Source: Gymnothorax reevesii
Lineage: Eukaryota > Chordata > Actinopteri > Anguilliformes > Muraenidae
DNA: 64,000 bases
Assembly: GCA_029721435.1 (NCBI GenBank)
Contig: CM056576.1
Coordinates: 118,843,166-118,907,165 of the forward strand
Direction of reading: 5' to 3'
Shown here: in pieces, positions 36,349 through 47,259 of the stretch
Layout of the letters: the number at the start of each line of letters is the position of its first letter
Position numbering within the stretch: the stretch's first letter is position 1
Position numbers and translations under genes: made by a program
The notes under the pieces: generated by a model
Database searches by the model: none
The model's input: only the letters and a program-made list of their open reading frames with translations
What the model was told of the DNA's origin: nothing

Positions 36349-36835
36349 TCAAGAGGCAGAGTGAGGTCTAGGCCCGAATTACTGACACCACGCTGGTGGC
36401 TCTTTATCCTTAAGCAAATTAACAAAAGCAGCAGCCCCACAAAAAACATCTTAATGAGAGAAATTATCTTATTCAATGTATGATGATGTGTCAGTCCTGT
36501 TCAAGGATCATCCATTTTGACATATGGTTATTGTGTTCCCAGCATATACTTGTACACTTGCAGCAGTCTGTGGCATAAGGGCATACAGCGTCCACTTTGA
36601 ATGTCGTATTCACTATCGTAAATACAATACAATACAGTGTGGCATGTATGCTGCTATCATACTTGGATGTAAAATAGCAGTCAGAAAAGACCTAATTGTT
36701 GACAAGCAAAGACTAATATTGGCTCACCACTTTGCAAAAAAAAATATTGAATTCTCCAACAGTTTTTTATACCTTAATTTACCATTGAGAACATTGTTTC
36801 TCTTCTTCAAGGATTCCCTTGAATCAAAATCAACC

Positions 36836-38430
36836 TACAACCCAATTTCCATCAAAGTTGGGACACTGTCATAAATGTAAATAAAACTGAATGCAATGAT
36901 TTGCAAATCAATTCAAACCCTATGTTTAATTGAACATACGACAAAGACAATGTATCAGATTTTAAAACTGAGGGAATGCTATTGTTTTCTGAAAAAATAT
37001 CAACTCATTTTGAATTTGATGCCAGCAACATGTTTTAAAAAAGTTAGTACAGAACAATAAAAGACTGGAAAAGATGTATGATGCTGAAAAAAGCCAACTG
37101 GCAGAACACCTAACAGCTAATTAGATTATTTCTCAACAGGTCTGTAATTTGATCGGGTATAAAAAGTCCTTCATAAGAAAATATGAGGGCTTAACCGCTC
37201 TATGAAATAGAGCATGGGGAAATAGTTCAACAATTTAAGAATAACGTTTCCAACTTCAAATTGCTAAGAATTTGGTAATTCTATCCTCTATGGTACATAA
37301 TATCATTAAAAGTTCTGAGAATCCAGAAAAATCTCTGTATGCATGGAATAAGGCCAAAATCCAGTTTTGAATGGCTGTTATTTTCAGGTCCTCAGGTGTC
37401 ACTCGATTAAAAATAGACAGGATTCTGCGGTGGAAATCACTGCAAGGGCTCAGGAACCCTTCTGTAAACCGTTGTCAGTAAACAAAATTTGTTACTGCAT
37501 TAACAAATGAAAGTTAAACTTTGCTACGTGCAGATATATCCATACATAAACAAGATCCAGAAACACTGCCTTCTTCTCTGGGCCCGGGCTCATTTAAAAT
37601 GTACTGAGGTGAAGTGGAAAACCACCCTGTGGTCTGAATTATAAAAAAGTGAAATTCTTTCGGAAATCATGGACGTCACATCCTCTGGGCTAAAGAGAAG
37701 AGGGGCCATCCTGCTTGTTATAAGCAAACAATTCAAAATCCAGCATCCATGATAGTATGGGGGTGCATTCGTACACATGGCATGGGTAACATGCACATCT
37801 GTGAAGTTACCATTAATTGTGAACAGTATATACAAGTTTTGGTGGTACAAATATATTTATTGCTATCCAGATGCCTTTTTTAAGAGAAGGCCTTGCTCAA
37901 TTCAGCAGCACAATGACAAGCACTATACTCTGCACATATTTTAACAACATGGATTCTGTAGTAAAAGAGTCTGGGTGCTTAAGTGGTCTGCCTGCCATCC
38001 AGACCTGTCATCCACTGATAATATTTGGAGCATTATGAAACATAAAATATGACAAAAGAGGCTGCAAAGTATTGACCGGCTGAAATCCTAGATAAAGCAA
38101 GAATGGGAAAATATTTCGCTCTCAAAATTATAGCTGTTGGTCTCCTTAGTTCCCAAACATTTACAAAGTGTTGATTGCTGAAGACATGATGCAACACAGT
38201 AGTTATCCTGCCCCTGTACCAATTTTCTTGAAATGTACTGCTGGCATCAAATTCAAAATGTGAAAAAAATATTCCAAAAACAATAAAATATCTAATTCAG
38301 CATCTGGTATTTTGTCTTTGTTCTATTTTCAAAAAAATCTTACGTTCAAATAATTTGAAAATCACTGCAGTCTGTTTTTATTAACATTTTAAAGATTATA
38401 TTTCCTAACTTTTTGGAAATGGGGTAGTAT
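36836..38430 (+). mobile_element. Strongly decayed Tc1/mariner element
   Basis: The left end after TA reads CAACCCAATTTCCATCAAAGTTGGGAC followed by TGCAATGATTTGCAAATCA. The right end is ..AACTTTTTGGAAATGGGGTAG, its diverged inverse (about 38410-38426). This is a common teleost Tc1/mariner family of about 1.6 kb. Transposase traces survive on the plus strand, such as WSACHPDLSSTDNIWSIMK near 37980-38040, where the usual catalytic Glu position reads Asp. Many frameshifts and stops remain, so this is the oldest of the Tc1 copies here. Confidence 0.75.
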
Positions 38431-40490
38431 ATATATCTCAACCCCCCCCCCAAAAAAATTGTTAATCCCTCTGTGTGCTTTAATTCATTGTGTGACTAAT
38501 CTGACCCCATAATTACATTCATACATTAAGGTCATTTAATTAAAAAAAATCTGTACTTTGAGACGTTATTACATAGTATACTGAGCACCACAATTCACTG
38601 GGCAGTGATTCATTTTTAATTTTGGTTCTGTACTCCAGCAGTGAGGTTAAAGTGCTGACTGTCAACTTCGCTTTAAGGGTGTTTTCATCCATATTAGATG
38701 AACTGTTTCTAAATTACAGCACCTTTTTTTCCAATGAAGCACAGTGCTGACGGAGAGTGTTTGTGTGTACACACACAAAGAGGCTTCAGCTTTTACACAG
38801 TAATGTGCATTTGGAAAGCTTTTCTTATCACAGATTATTTACAGGCACAGAAAGAAACTTAGAATTTTTTTTTTGTTCAACCTGAATAATGAGCTCTGGC
38901 TTGGCAAATCAGGTTTTATTTAACTGAACCAGGTTTAATTGAATGAGAAAATTTGTGTTTTTGTGCAGAGAAACTGGAAGGCTGGGCATAGCTAGGATTT
39001 CTCTGAAGAATCCAGCAGGTATTTTTATTTGCCCTCTTCAGCTTCAGGCTCCAGGAGCATCACGTCCTTTCACTCTGCTGGTCATGGTCCTTCTGACAGG
39101 TAGGAGAAAATAATGCAGTGGTGCATGACTGATACTGGGATGATTCCAAATACCAGAAAGATGGACCACGTGGTCACCGCATGCTGTCAATGTATCTGCC
39201 ACTGGCCAATTTCAAAGCCTGCTTTGATTCTGGTCCTCCGAGATTCATTTTCTCAGCAAAGATATACAAACATTTACTGCTCTTTTGAATCTAAGCACGG
39301 GGCAGTAGAGGGACACTCTCGTGGAATACCAACAACGGATCAAAGCTGGGTAGCTTTGCCACCATGCTGCACTTAACTGATTTGCCCCCTCAGCTTCTGA
39401 TTGCAGAGCAAAGAAACTATGGACTTGATTTAAGCCAGTGGAATATTTATTTATTTATTTTATTTTTTTGGGGGGGTAGAAAAATATTGATCAGCTAACA
39501 CTTCAAAAATTGTAAAGTGCCAGCAAATGTTATTCATTTGAACAATAATATACTCTGGTATGGCGTTGACCAAACATTTTAGAAAATTTTGTTTGTTGCA
39601 TATATAACCCAATCTTAATATTATAATGGGTGATATAACCTTAATGGGTTTTTTCATCCCATATCGAAAAAAGGAATTACGCAACAAATATGTGGCAGCC
39701 CATAATCAATAATGGCTTATAACTGCAAGTTGGTGCCAAACCCTTGTCCTCAAAGTTCGTGAAACTACAGAGTAAAAGTTGACTTACAATTGGCTATAAA
39801 CACTTTAATTCTTACTAGCACCTGTGAAACTGATTAATAGAGTCAATGCAAAGTTCTGTACAAAGATTTTTTTTTGATGATGAATGTATCATACATTTTC
39901 AAATAATATATGCAATGTGCCATAAGTGACTGGAGGTTGCCATTTGCCTCGGAAAGCTCACACTTAATCATGAAAGTTTTGTTCATTTTTTAGGATATTA
40001 TTTGTTCAAATGTACCACAATGCAGGAATGGAATCATAAATCATGTTTCTCTTTGTATAATCAAAAATGAAACAATCTTTCCATGCTGGAAATTTTTCAC
40101 ATTAATAGTTATGGTCTGAAATCCCCAATAACTTTCATCTTTATTTTATTAAATAAAGAAAAACGTAATTTTTATTTTATTTATTTAAGGACAGCGTGTG
40201 CTCACATTAATTATTTATAAGACACAAAAAATGGCCACTCCAGATTTAGCAGAAAGCTAATTTCCATCTGTAGTCCAACATAAAATATAAAAACACACTA
40301 TACAATAAATGATACAAAACAAACAACATGAAACCACATTCCCTACAGTAGCCTAACGAACTGCACCTGATGTTGTGTAGACCACATAGTGTATCCGAGG
40401 TCTCCTTTCTGATATACAGTAATTAAAATGTAATTAATAGAGGATATAAATATAGTTAAAGAAATGTAAAAATAAAGAGAATGCAATTAT
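38431..40490. other. Gene-free stretch
   Basis: No supported exon or element. A TTTA/T/G low-complexity tract lies at about 39448-39476. The 87-codon frame at 39113-39376 shows no domain. From about 40500 a repeat unit begins (ACAATATGTGGCAAATTTGAGGTCTCTG) that leads into the tandem array at 40860. Confidence 0.45.
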
Positions 40491-40859
40491 AAACTAGGCC
40501 TACACTGTTGGCGGCAGGCAGCAAGGGGTATATCCCCGAAATTCCCCAATCCTCAAAGCCCCCTTTATTAGATTCCCCTTAACTAGACCTACAATATGTG
40601 GCAAATTTGAGGTCTCTGTAAGTAATTGTTCCAGAGATATGGTCAAAACAGATTTTTTCAATATATAGTGCCTCCTGATGGCAAACCTAGGAGTGCATAC
40701 TTGCCCAAAATCTAATCAGTTCCTCCTCTCTACCATATTTACCCATATGCTAAAAATAGGACCAAGGGTCCTATAGCTTACCGGCAAGCAGTGTTACAGC
40801 AATGATGCAAGTTACGAAAATTTCATGTGAAGTTTAACATTTGAATCAATGAAAATCAA

Positions 40860-42060
40860 TGTCAAGGTCACTAAATAAAAGTTCACATACATTTATAAGA
40901 CCTTCTGTAATACAATCTTAAGCTCTGAAGCAGTTTTGGTGATATAAGTCATTATGTCAGTATGCATTCAATATGTCAATTGTGAACTTTAAAGGTCACA
41001 GAATGTCAAGTTGTGGTCAGCAAATGGATTTTATATACGACTCTCTAAATATCTTTATTCAAACCTTGGCTCCTTCTGTGACCACTTGTGTGTTAAAAGG
41101 TGTTAAAAGTCAGGGTAATTTCATTGCCGAGTTTGACCCTGAAAGGTCACTGACAGTCAAATTGAATGTCACCAAATAGAAGTTCATATGTGACCTCCTA
41201 GATGTCAGTTACACAAACCTAGGCTCTATTTGTGACCGGTTTAATGATACAAGTCACTGAATTTTCACAAGGTCACATTTGACCTTTGAAGGTCAATACA
41301 AAGGTCACTAAATGAAAGTTCATATATGACTTCCTATATGTCTCTAATACAAACCTAGACTCCATCTGTGACCCTTTTGGCAATACAAGTCATTGTAATT
41401 GTATTATGTCAAGTTCAACCTTCAATGTCATCAACAGTCAAGCTGAATGTCATCAAATGAAAGTTCATATGTGACTTCCTATGTCAGTAACACAAACCTA
41501 GGCTCTATCTGTGACCTTTTCAGTGACAGAGGTCATTGAATTTTCTCTATTCCTTCGAAGGTCAATATGAAGGTCACCAAATGAAAGTTCATGCATGACT
41601 TCCTATACATCTCCAATACAAACCCTCACTCAATCTGTAACGATTTTGCTGATGTAAGTCATTGCAATTTCACTGTGAAGTTTGGGCATTCAAGGTCACT
41701 GAAGGTCAATTCAATATCACCAAATGAAACTTCATACAGTACATGAGTTCCTATGCCTGCAATACAAACCTAAGCTCTATCTGTAATAGTTTTGGTGATC
41801 GAAGTCTTTGAAATTTCACAATGTGAAGTTTGACCTTTGAAGGTCACCGAAGGTCAAGTTCAAGGCCACGAAATGAAAGTTCATGCATAACTTCCTATAA
41901 GTGTTCAGTGCACATATGTTTCCAATCTTCAATATTTTAAAGCCTAGAAACCTTTGAAAATTGTAACATTTTGCTTTGACCTCAAGTTTGACCTTCCAAG
42001 GTCATCTGAGGTCAACTTTAACACAGCCAAAATATGGGTCATATATTACTTCCTGTAAGT
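40860..42060 (+). repeat. Tandem array of about eight 124-159-bp units, AGGTCA-rich
   Basis: The marker AAATGAAAGTTCAT (with small variations) recurs near 40873, 41174, 41310, 41455, 41579, 41722, 41871 and, degenerate, 42030. The first interval is about twice the rest. Each unit continues GACTTCCTATATGTC..ACAAACCTAGGCTC..TCTGTGACC..GTCATTG..TTTGACCTTCAAGGTCA. This is not the same sequence as the array at 5740, although both are dense in AGGTCA. It encodes nothing. It appears to be the body of a larger repeat starting near 40500. Confidence 0.75.
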
Positions 42061-42235
42061 CAGTAATACAAACTCAATCTCTACCTGCAACCATTTACCT
42101 TCCACAGGCGAGCATTGTGGATTATTTTGTGAACAAGACTAATGTATGAAAATTTCATTAAATAATCAAAACTTAGTAGATTGTATTTTGAAAGGATATT
42201 ACAGTGGTGGTGTCTTGGTTTCCTGTCTGGTATTT

Positions 42236-42525
42236 TCAAGGCTGTCCATTCAATGATCTAATCAGATTTAGAGAGGTTTGACTTGTCTGAGTCCAACATG
42301 GCATAAGGAATCTGATCTTGGAAAGAATCATGGCATTCAAATAAATTTTAGCAGCCTCCGTTGTTAACAAAATCCCGATATGATGAAAGTTAAATAAGTT
42401 GAACTTCCGTACACCGGACATTTTTTAACAAGTTTTTTAAAACTCAAGTTAGTATCTAAAATAACACCTAGGTATTTTATGTCCTCAACAATTTCTCTGC
42501 TTTGCCCTTTGACAAGAATGTTTAG
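42236..42525 (-). pseudogene. LINE reverse-transcriptase fragment, frameshifted
   Basis: On the minus strand, VEDIKYLGVILDTNLSFKK (up to about 42420) is followed, in another frame, by LLTTEAAKIYLNAMILSK and MPCWTQTSQTSLNLIRSL (down to 42236). These are consecutive blocks of the region after the catalytic motif in Jockey/L2/Rex-type non-LTR reverse transcriptases of fish. A frameshift near 42420 and the absence of other domains show that it is a dead fragment. It belongs to a different family from the fragment at 3265. Confidence 0.75.
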
Positions 42526-42529
42526 GGAC

Positions 42530-43950
42530 ACGTACGTATACATGACCAACAGTGAACTGTAGCAAAATAAGAACAAAATGTTCTTGAAATGCTCTGATTT
42601 CTTTATGCAAATTTTCCTTACCCACAGATTTTTTTCCTTTCCTATCCTCTCACTTGGATCCAAACCAAATACCAAGAGTTCATTAAACTAGGGTATCCAT
42701 CTGTATCCTTAACTTGGACTTCAAAGTGAGATGGAAGAAAGAATGGCTTTATTTGTCTGAACATCCTGTTCAAAAATTAGTGATGGTTAATTGCAGAATT
42801 GAAATGTGAGAGGAAATGGAATAATTCAGAGTTCTCTGTCTGCTTGTCCTAACTGTCAAATATGCCATAAGTATTGAGCTGGGAATAATCCTCCCCATCT
42901 GACACGGGTATGTTTTGCGGTGCAGCAGAACTGGGGGCCATGCCCTGATTAGTTCTCAATAAGGCACCTATGCAAGATCCCAGCCTGAGCAATTATTTGG
43001 TCTTCTGCTACTTCACAGACTTTGGACACAAAAGGGATCTTCAGGAACAGCCTGTGTTGGATCTGGGCTCATGCAAGGCAAGATCTTGGTGTGCCGATGG
43101 GCCTTTTTTTTCAAAGTGTTTGAGTCAGTGGACTAAAAGAGGCTTCCTTTAATACGGTGTCCTTTAGCAGTTTCAGGCACTGGAAGAATGAACTCCTGCC
43201 AGAACAGGGAACTAACTGCATTGGACTCCTCCCTAGGTCTGAGGAAGCTGATTTCTTACCTCTGTATTTTAACACCTCTACAATCTATCTAGCTACAAAA
43301 TAATTGTCATTCAGCAGGATGGTCAGTTTGACAGCAGTCACTGCTTGTCCAGTTATGTCACACGCCCACTTCAGCAGATAGACATGTTATTTGTCTGTCT
43401 GGCTGCGAGACTGTCACGCTCGGTCACCGACTGCAGACTTACAAAATGACAGAGTTGCATGTGCCGTTCTGACTTATTCAGCTAAAGTAATGGCAACATC
43501 TGGGACCCTGTGACAAGGCATCTCTCTCGTGAATGATTGGGTAACTGCCACTGTGGCTGTTCCGTGAACCTTTTTCTGATTTTTTTTTTAACTCATGTGA
43601 AGAGAGCAGCACAAACCTGAGCAAATGTGGGTTTTGGCCTCGATAGGTAGGCCTTGACACCTAGGCCTTTTTTAGGGCAATCTGTCCCTTCAGAGAGCTT
43701 AGTATCTGGCTGGAAAAGCAACCTCCCACTTGTCAATGTTGGCCCTTTCACATTGTCCTTGTAGTATTGTTTATCTTATGGATATCTTATGCCTGTCTCC
43801 TAACGGTGTGTCTTAGATACAGCAGTGTGCAGTGATGATTATACCTCACCACTTTGGTCTAAAAGGGGTCCTAATATATTACTTCTCGATTTTTATTTTT
43901 TTTTTTTTTGGTGAGCATGTAATTAAAAATAATATTGTAGGCAATGAGAA
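42530..43950. other. Gene-free stretch
   Basis: Short frames only, with no recognisable domain. A poly-T tract lies near 43891-43909. No element ends were seen. Confidence 0.45.
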
Positions 43951-43959
43951 AATAAATAG

Positions 43960-44470
43960 TGCCATGGGCACTGCAGCTCAACTAGATTGTTTATGCTTGT
44001 ACAGGCTGTTAAATTACACCATGAAAAAACTTTGGTGTCTTCATGGGTAGGAGCATCGGTGCTAAGTTTCAGCTTTGTAAGTCCAGTGGTTTCAGATAAA
44101 AAGATGTTTAAGGTAAACACCTTTGAAAGTGGGTGTGGCCAAAGTGCTGAGGTTAAATCAAGGTCAAATTTCCAAATTTCACAAAAGTCAAATATACCAA
44201 ATATCAGCTTAATTCCTTCAAACACGGCTTCACGATGGCTCCATATGGCAAGTCCAATACACAGTATACTGTATTTGAAATCGGATCGGAACACCACAAA
44301 CATATGCTCCTACTTATGAGGACAACAAAATATGTGCCAAGTTTCAGCTTTACCAGTCCAGTGGTTTAAGAAAGGAAGATGTTCAGGGATGGCACCGATG
44401 ATATTGACGACGAAGACGGACAGGTGGCCCATGACAGGAGGCCACTGGACCTTAGGTCCAGGTGAGCTAA
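43960..44470 (+). mobile_element. Hairpin-ended element, family E
   Basis: It contains two direct copies of GTGC(T/C)AAGTTTCAGCTTT..AGTCCAGTGGTTT, at 44059-44111 and 44334-44386, 275 bp apart. The 3' end has a perfect 7-bp stem CTGGACC/GGTCCAG with loop TTA (44445-44461), followed by GTGAG and CTAA (44467-44470). A hairpin a few bases before CTRR is the Helitron 3' signature, but no Rep/helicase is present. The left border is uncertain. Confidence 0.45.
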
Positions 44471-44538
44471 AGATCATTCCCGCAAGTACTGAGGTAAAAG
44501 TATGGCTAATAATTAAAAACACTGAAAACATCCTTTTT

Positions 44539-44583
44539 ACCCACGCCTGAGAAGGCGGTGTGGGTATACAGTTTAGCACCGTC

Positions 44584-44629
<46 letters not shown>

Positions 44630-44821
44630 CGTGCGTGCGTGCGTGCGCGTGTGTGTGTCCGCGCGACAGCTCAACCTCCACTGAAGCTAGGGTGACCAAA
44701 CTTTGTGGGGTAGATGATCCCAGGGTGCCCTGTCCAAATTTGCATTTTGAGGTCCAAAGGTCAAAGGCCAAGGTCAACAAGAGGCGTGGGTTAGCATCTC
44801 TATAGAGTACGCATCATCTAG
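44539..44821 (+). mobile_element. Hairpin-ended element, family F, with TG microsatellite
   Basis: The left end has ACCCACGCCT (44539-44548) pairing with AGGCGGTGTGGGT (44553-44565). A (TG)n/(GCGT)n tract follows, then AAAGGTCAAAGGCCAAGGTCA. The inverse of the left arm, AGGCGTGGGT, recurs at 44782-44791. After it come the palindrome CTCTATAGAG (44798-44807) and CTAG at 44818-44821, with T next. The layout (hairpin, microsatellite, AGGTCA block, hairpin, CTAG-T) matches families A and B. Confidence 0.55.
44588..44660. repeat. (TG)n and GCGTGCGT alternating purine-pyrimidine tract
   Basis: About 19 TG units run from 44588 to 44626, followed by GCGTGCGTGCGTGCGTGCGCG and more TG. It lies within family F. 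Confidence 0.9.
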
Positions 44822-44857
44822 TTTATATAGCAATTGAAAGGTGTCACATATTTTTAG

Positions 44858-45122
44858 CCCGCTTGGCCAAAAGGTCCAAGGGGCTCATGCTATGCTCGGT
44901 GTCTTCAGTGGTGGTCTGTCATGCGTGCGTAAACTTTTGGCTCGTCTGCACTCTAGTGTATTCAGTTTTTGACAGATTCTTTTCATATTTCATATGTGTG
45001 TATATATGGTGATAAGGTCTAGACCAAGTTCGATTTTTTGCCGAATTGGACCGATAATTTGGCCAATAGGGGGCATTCCATTTTGGGCATGTTTGGCCAA
45101 GCGGGTGTAGTGGCTTTGCCAC
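44858..45122 (+). mobile_element. Hairpin-ended element, family D
   Basis: CCCGCTTGGCCAA (44858-44870) and TTGGCCAAGCGGG (45093-45105) are perfect inverse copies. The second is followed by the hairpin GTGGC-TTT-GCCAC (45110-45122) and a T-run. The interior has GGCCAAAAGGTCCAAGGGGC and a region with CATATGTGTGTATATATGG. No coding capacity. It starts only about 36 bp after family F. Confidence 0.55.
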
Positions 45123-45259
45123 AATTTTTTTGACGCTTACATAGCCTGAATGCAGGATATAAGGCTCTTTCCATGATTATTGATGCAAAAAAAATTGTAT
45201 AAACTGGGTTGAGGCAACATCATTATGAAAAATTACCTCTAATTGTCAGTAACCATCAG

Positions 45260-45260
<1 letters not shown>

Positions 45261-45308
<48 letters not shown>
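45261..45308. repeat. (TA)24 microsatellite
   Basis: Twenty-four uninterrupted TA units directly precede a Tc1 transposase fragment. TA is the Tc1 target dinucleotide. Confidence 0.95.
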
Positions 45309-45310
<2 letters not shown>

Positions 45311-45342
45311 CAGTGTTGAGCAGTGTCATAGTGTTAAACACG

Positions 45343-46210
45343 ATGGCACGACGAAAGGAGCTCTCCAAGATTGTTTGTAGCAGCATTGTGCCTTACAGGA
45401 TACTGAAGATGTTAAGTGCTGTCATGACACTGTGGGATACACTATCAAGAATTTCAAAGACACTAGTTTGCTAAAACAAGTGGCAATAGAGGTGCAAAAT
45501 GCAAGTTAAGTGCCACTAATGTTATCTGTGTATGACTTTAAAAAATTACTGGTTGACAGCACAACAACTCCTCGATGATATTACCGTAATAGCACCAGAA
45601 GTGAGGAGACAAAAGCAATAAGATCTATGTTTTGTAATGGTGAAAATGGTGTGATTGGTCCAAGGCCCGGCACTAGAACAGGGAATGGGGGGGGGGGGAG
45701 TAATTGTGTCTTCAGCTGCCAATTACGATAATTGGAGAATGCATCAATAAAGGAAAATGATTGAGAACTAGCCAGGACTAAAGTTATGTGTCAATGCCCC
45801 CCCAATTCCCTGTTCTAGCGCCGGGCCCGTTGCTTCCAAGAGCTGGCAACATCAAAAAAAGACTTGAGTTTCCCATGAATTTCAAGGATTGGACACCAGT
45901 GGACTGGGAACAAGTCCTTTGGGCTGATGAATCAAATTTCAAAATTTCTTCACCCAAATGCAGAACTTATATGCGCTGTAGAGTTGGAGAACATTTCAAA
46001 AATGACTTTTTAGCCCCTTCAGTAAAACATGGAGGTGTTAATATTATGGTTAGTGGTTCAGTCTGCTCAAAAGAATTGTCAGAATCAGGGATCAAAAGAA
46101 GTATCACAGCATCCTTGCGAGGCACGCATTTCCATCTGGAAACAGATTGATTGGGCTGGGATTTTATTTTCTAAAAGATAATGACCCTAAACAAATTTCT
46201 AAGTTGTGCA
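45343..46210 (+). pseudogene. Tc1 transposase fragment, truncated, with a MITE inside
   Basis: The ATG at 45343 starts MARRKELSK, a Tc1-type N-terminus that soon loses frame. The central part is open at 45830-46150: RAGNIKKRLEFPMNFKDW, then VLWADESNFKI with the first catalytic Asp, the RRRVGE-like CRVGEHFKNDFLAPSVKHGG and NIMVSGS in place of IMVWG. After a frameshift, LKDNDPKQISKLCKNYL at about 46175-46225 holds the second Asp. The element stops there, so the DPN-IE-NLW block with the catalytic Glu is missing. A 164-bp MITE separates the N-terminal and central parts. Confidence 0.8.
45664..45827. mobile_element. Small MITE, 164 bp, with 23-bp inverted termini
   Basis: The left arm GGCCCGGCACTAGAACAGGG (45664 on) and the right arm ending CCCTGTTCTAGCGCCGGGCC at 45827 are inverse copies with one mismatch. 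G-runs and C-runs of 13 and 7 bases follow the arms on the inside. GGCCCGGCGCTAG resembles hAT-type termini. A target duplication could not be identified. Confidence 0.65.
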
Positions 46211-46749
46211 AGAATTATCTCTACTTTTTCATCTATATAATACTATATGACATGAAATAAATACTTGAATAGTACGTTGTACTTGGTTTCTGATTTGTCT
46301 TGATTTTGGTAAGGGTATAATCATCACTGCACACTAATAAGTGGAACTAGGTCAGGCAGGAAACTCGGGTCATTCTACATTACCTACGCGGTAGTCTGTG
46401 TCAGCGAGAGTACTCCAATCACAGAGCGGCCACAGCAAAGAACCTATTAAGCTGGTCTATTTAAGCACAGTCAGCATGAACACCTTTGCTGCTTAATCTG
46501 ATGCCTCACGTGCAGGTGAGAAATGTTTCGCTTGCCACCTCCACCCCAGCCTCCACCTGTTTGGTTCTGCTCCCTACCTCATTTTGTTGTTGTTTAGTAT
46601 GCTCTTGCTATGCATGGTAGAGAGCACCTCCAGAGCAGAACCTTTCGCCAAACTCAAACTTCATTACACCTACATGTTAATAAATTAGTTCAATCGCAAA
46701 TACATGAGTTTAACTGACTGTGCTGTATATGGATTGTGTGAAAATGCTG

Positions 46750-47250
46750 AGGGGCTGCTGGATAACATCGCATTGGGAAGCAGATGTGACTATCACGTTG
46801 CGGGTTCGAGCCCTGCTTCATACCAGCCAGCAGTGGTCGGCAGCTTTTTCAGAGTAGCACACAATTGGCTATAGCGCTACAGGGTTGCAAATTGGAAAGG
46901 GACTGCCGGGAAGGGAATGTAATAGTTGCCTTGTTCGTTGCTCAGGCCCCTCCTGTTGGCCTGACGGGCGCTCGTCAGGAAGATTCTAGGCCTGTTTATG
47001 TCCAGGTACTAGGCGCCCTCATTCTGAACTCGCGAAGATTCAACCAATGAGTGTATAAGAAGAGGTGGCTGACAGGCGCGTGCTTCGAAGGAGAGCCGCG
47101 AACTGTCTACGCGCTGCTGAGTTGGCAGCAAAGGGTCGCATACGAGCAACACTTGTACATAGTTCACCAATTGGGCATTCTAGATTTGGATGGGATTGGA
47201 GATGCCAAATTTATTATAATAATAATAAAAAAAAAAAGAAAAAAAAAAAA
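46750..47250 (+). mobile_element. tRNA-derived SINE, about 500 bp
   Basis: The head folds like a tRNA: an A-box-like CTGGATAACATCGCATTGGG near 46758 and the B-box GGTTCGAGCCC at about 46803. The tail is (AAT)n followed by an A-rich run ending near 47250. AAAATGCTGAG just before the head (46740-46750) and AAAATGCCGAG after the tail (about 47248-47258) form a probable 11-bp target duplication with one difference. Short frames inside are not genes. Confidence 0.65.
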
Positions 47251-47259
47251 TGCCGAGAA

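Noticed and set aside
40860..42060. Possible CRISPR-like regular repeats
   Set aside because: Units of 124-159 bp vary in length and diverge along their whole length, with no short identical repeat plus unique spacer. It is a satellite-like tandem array in a eukaryotic genome.
44310..44805. Long frames across the TG microsatellite on both strands
   Set aside because: They are created by the (TG)n and (GCGT)n repeat, which lacks stops; the encoded histidine-threonine and cysteine-valine runs are artefacts.
46750..47250. Possible true tRNA gene
   Set aside because: A-box and B-box are present, but the acceptor stem does not close, and a long unrelated body with an A-rich tail follows. It is a SINE head.
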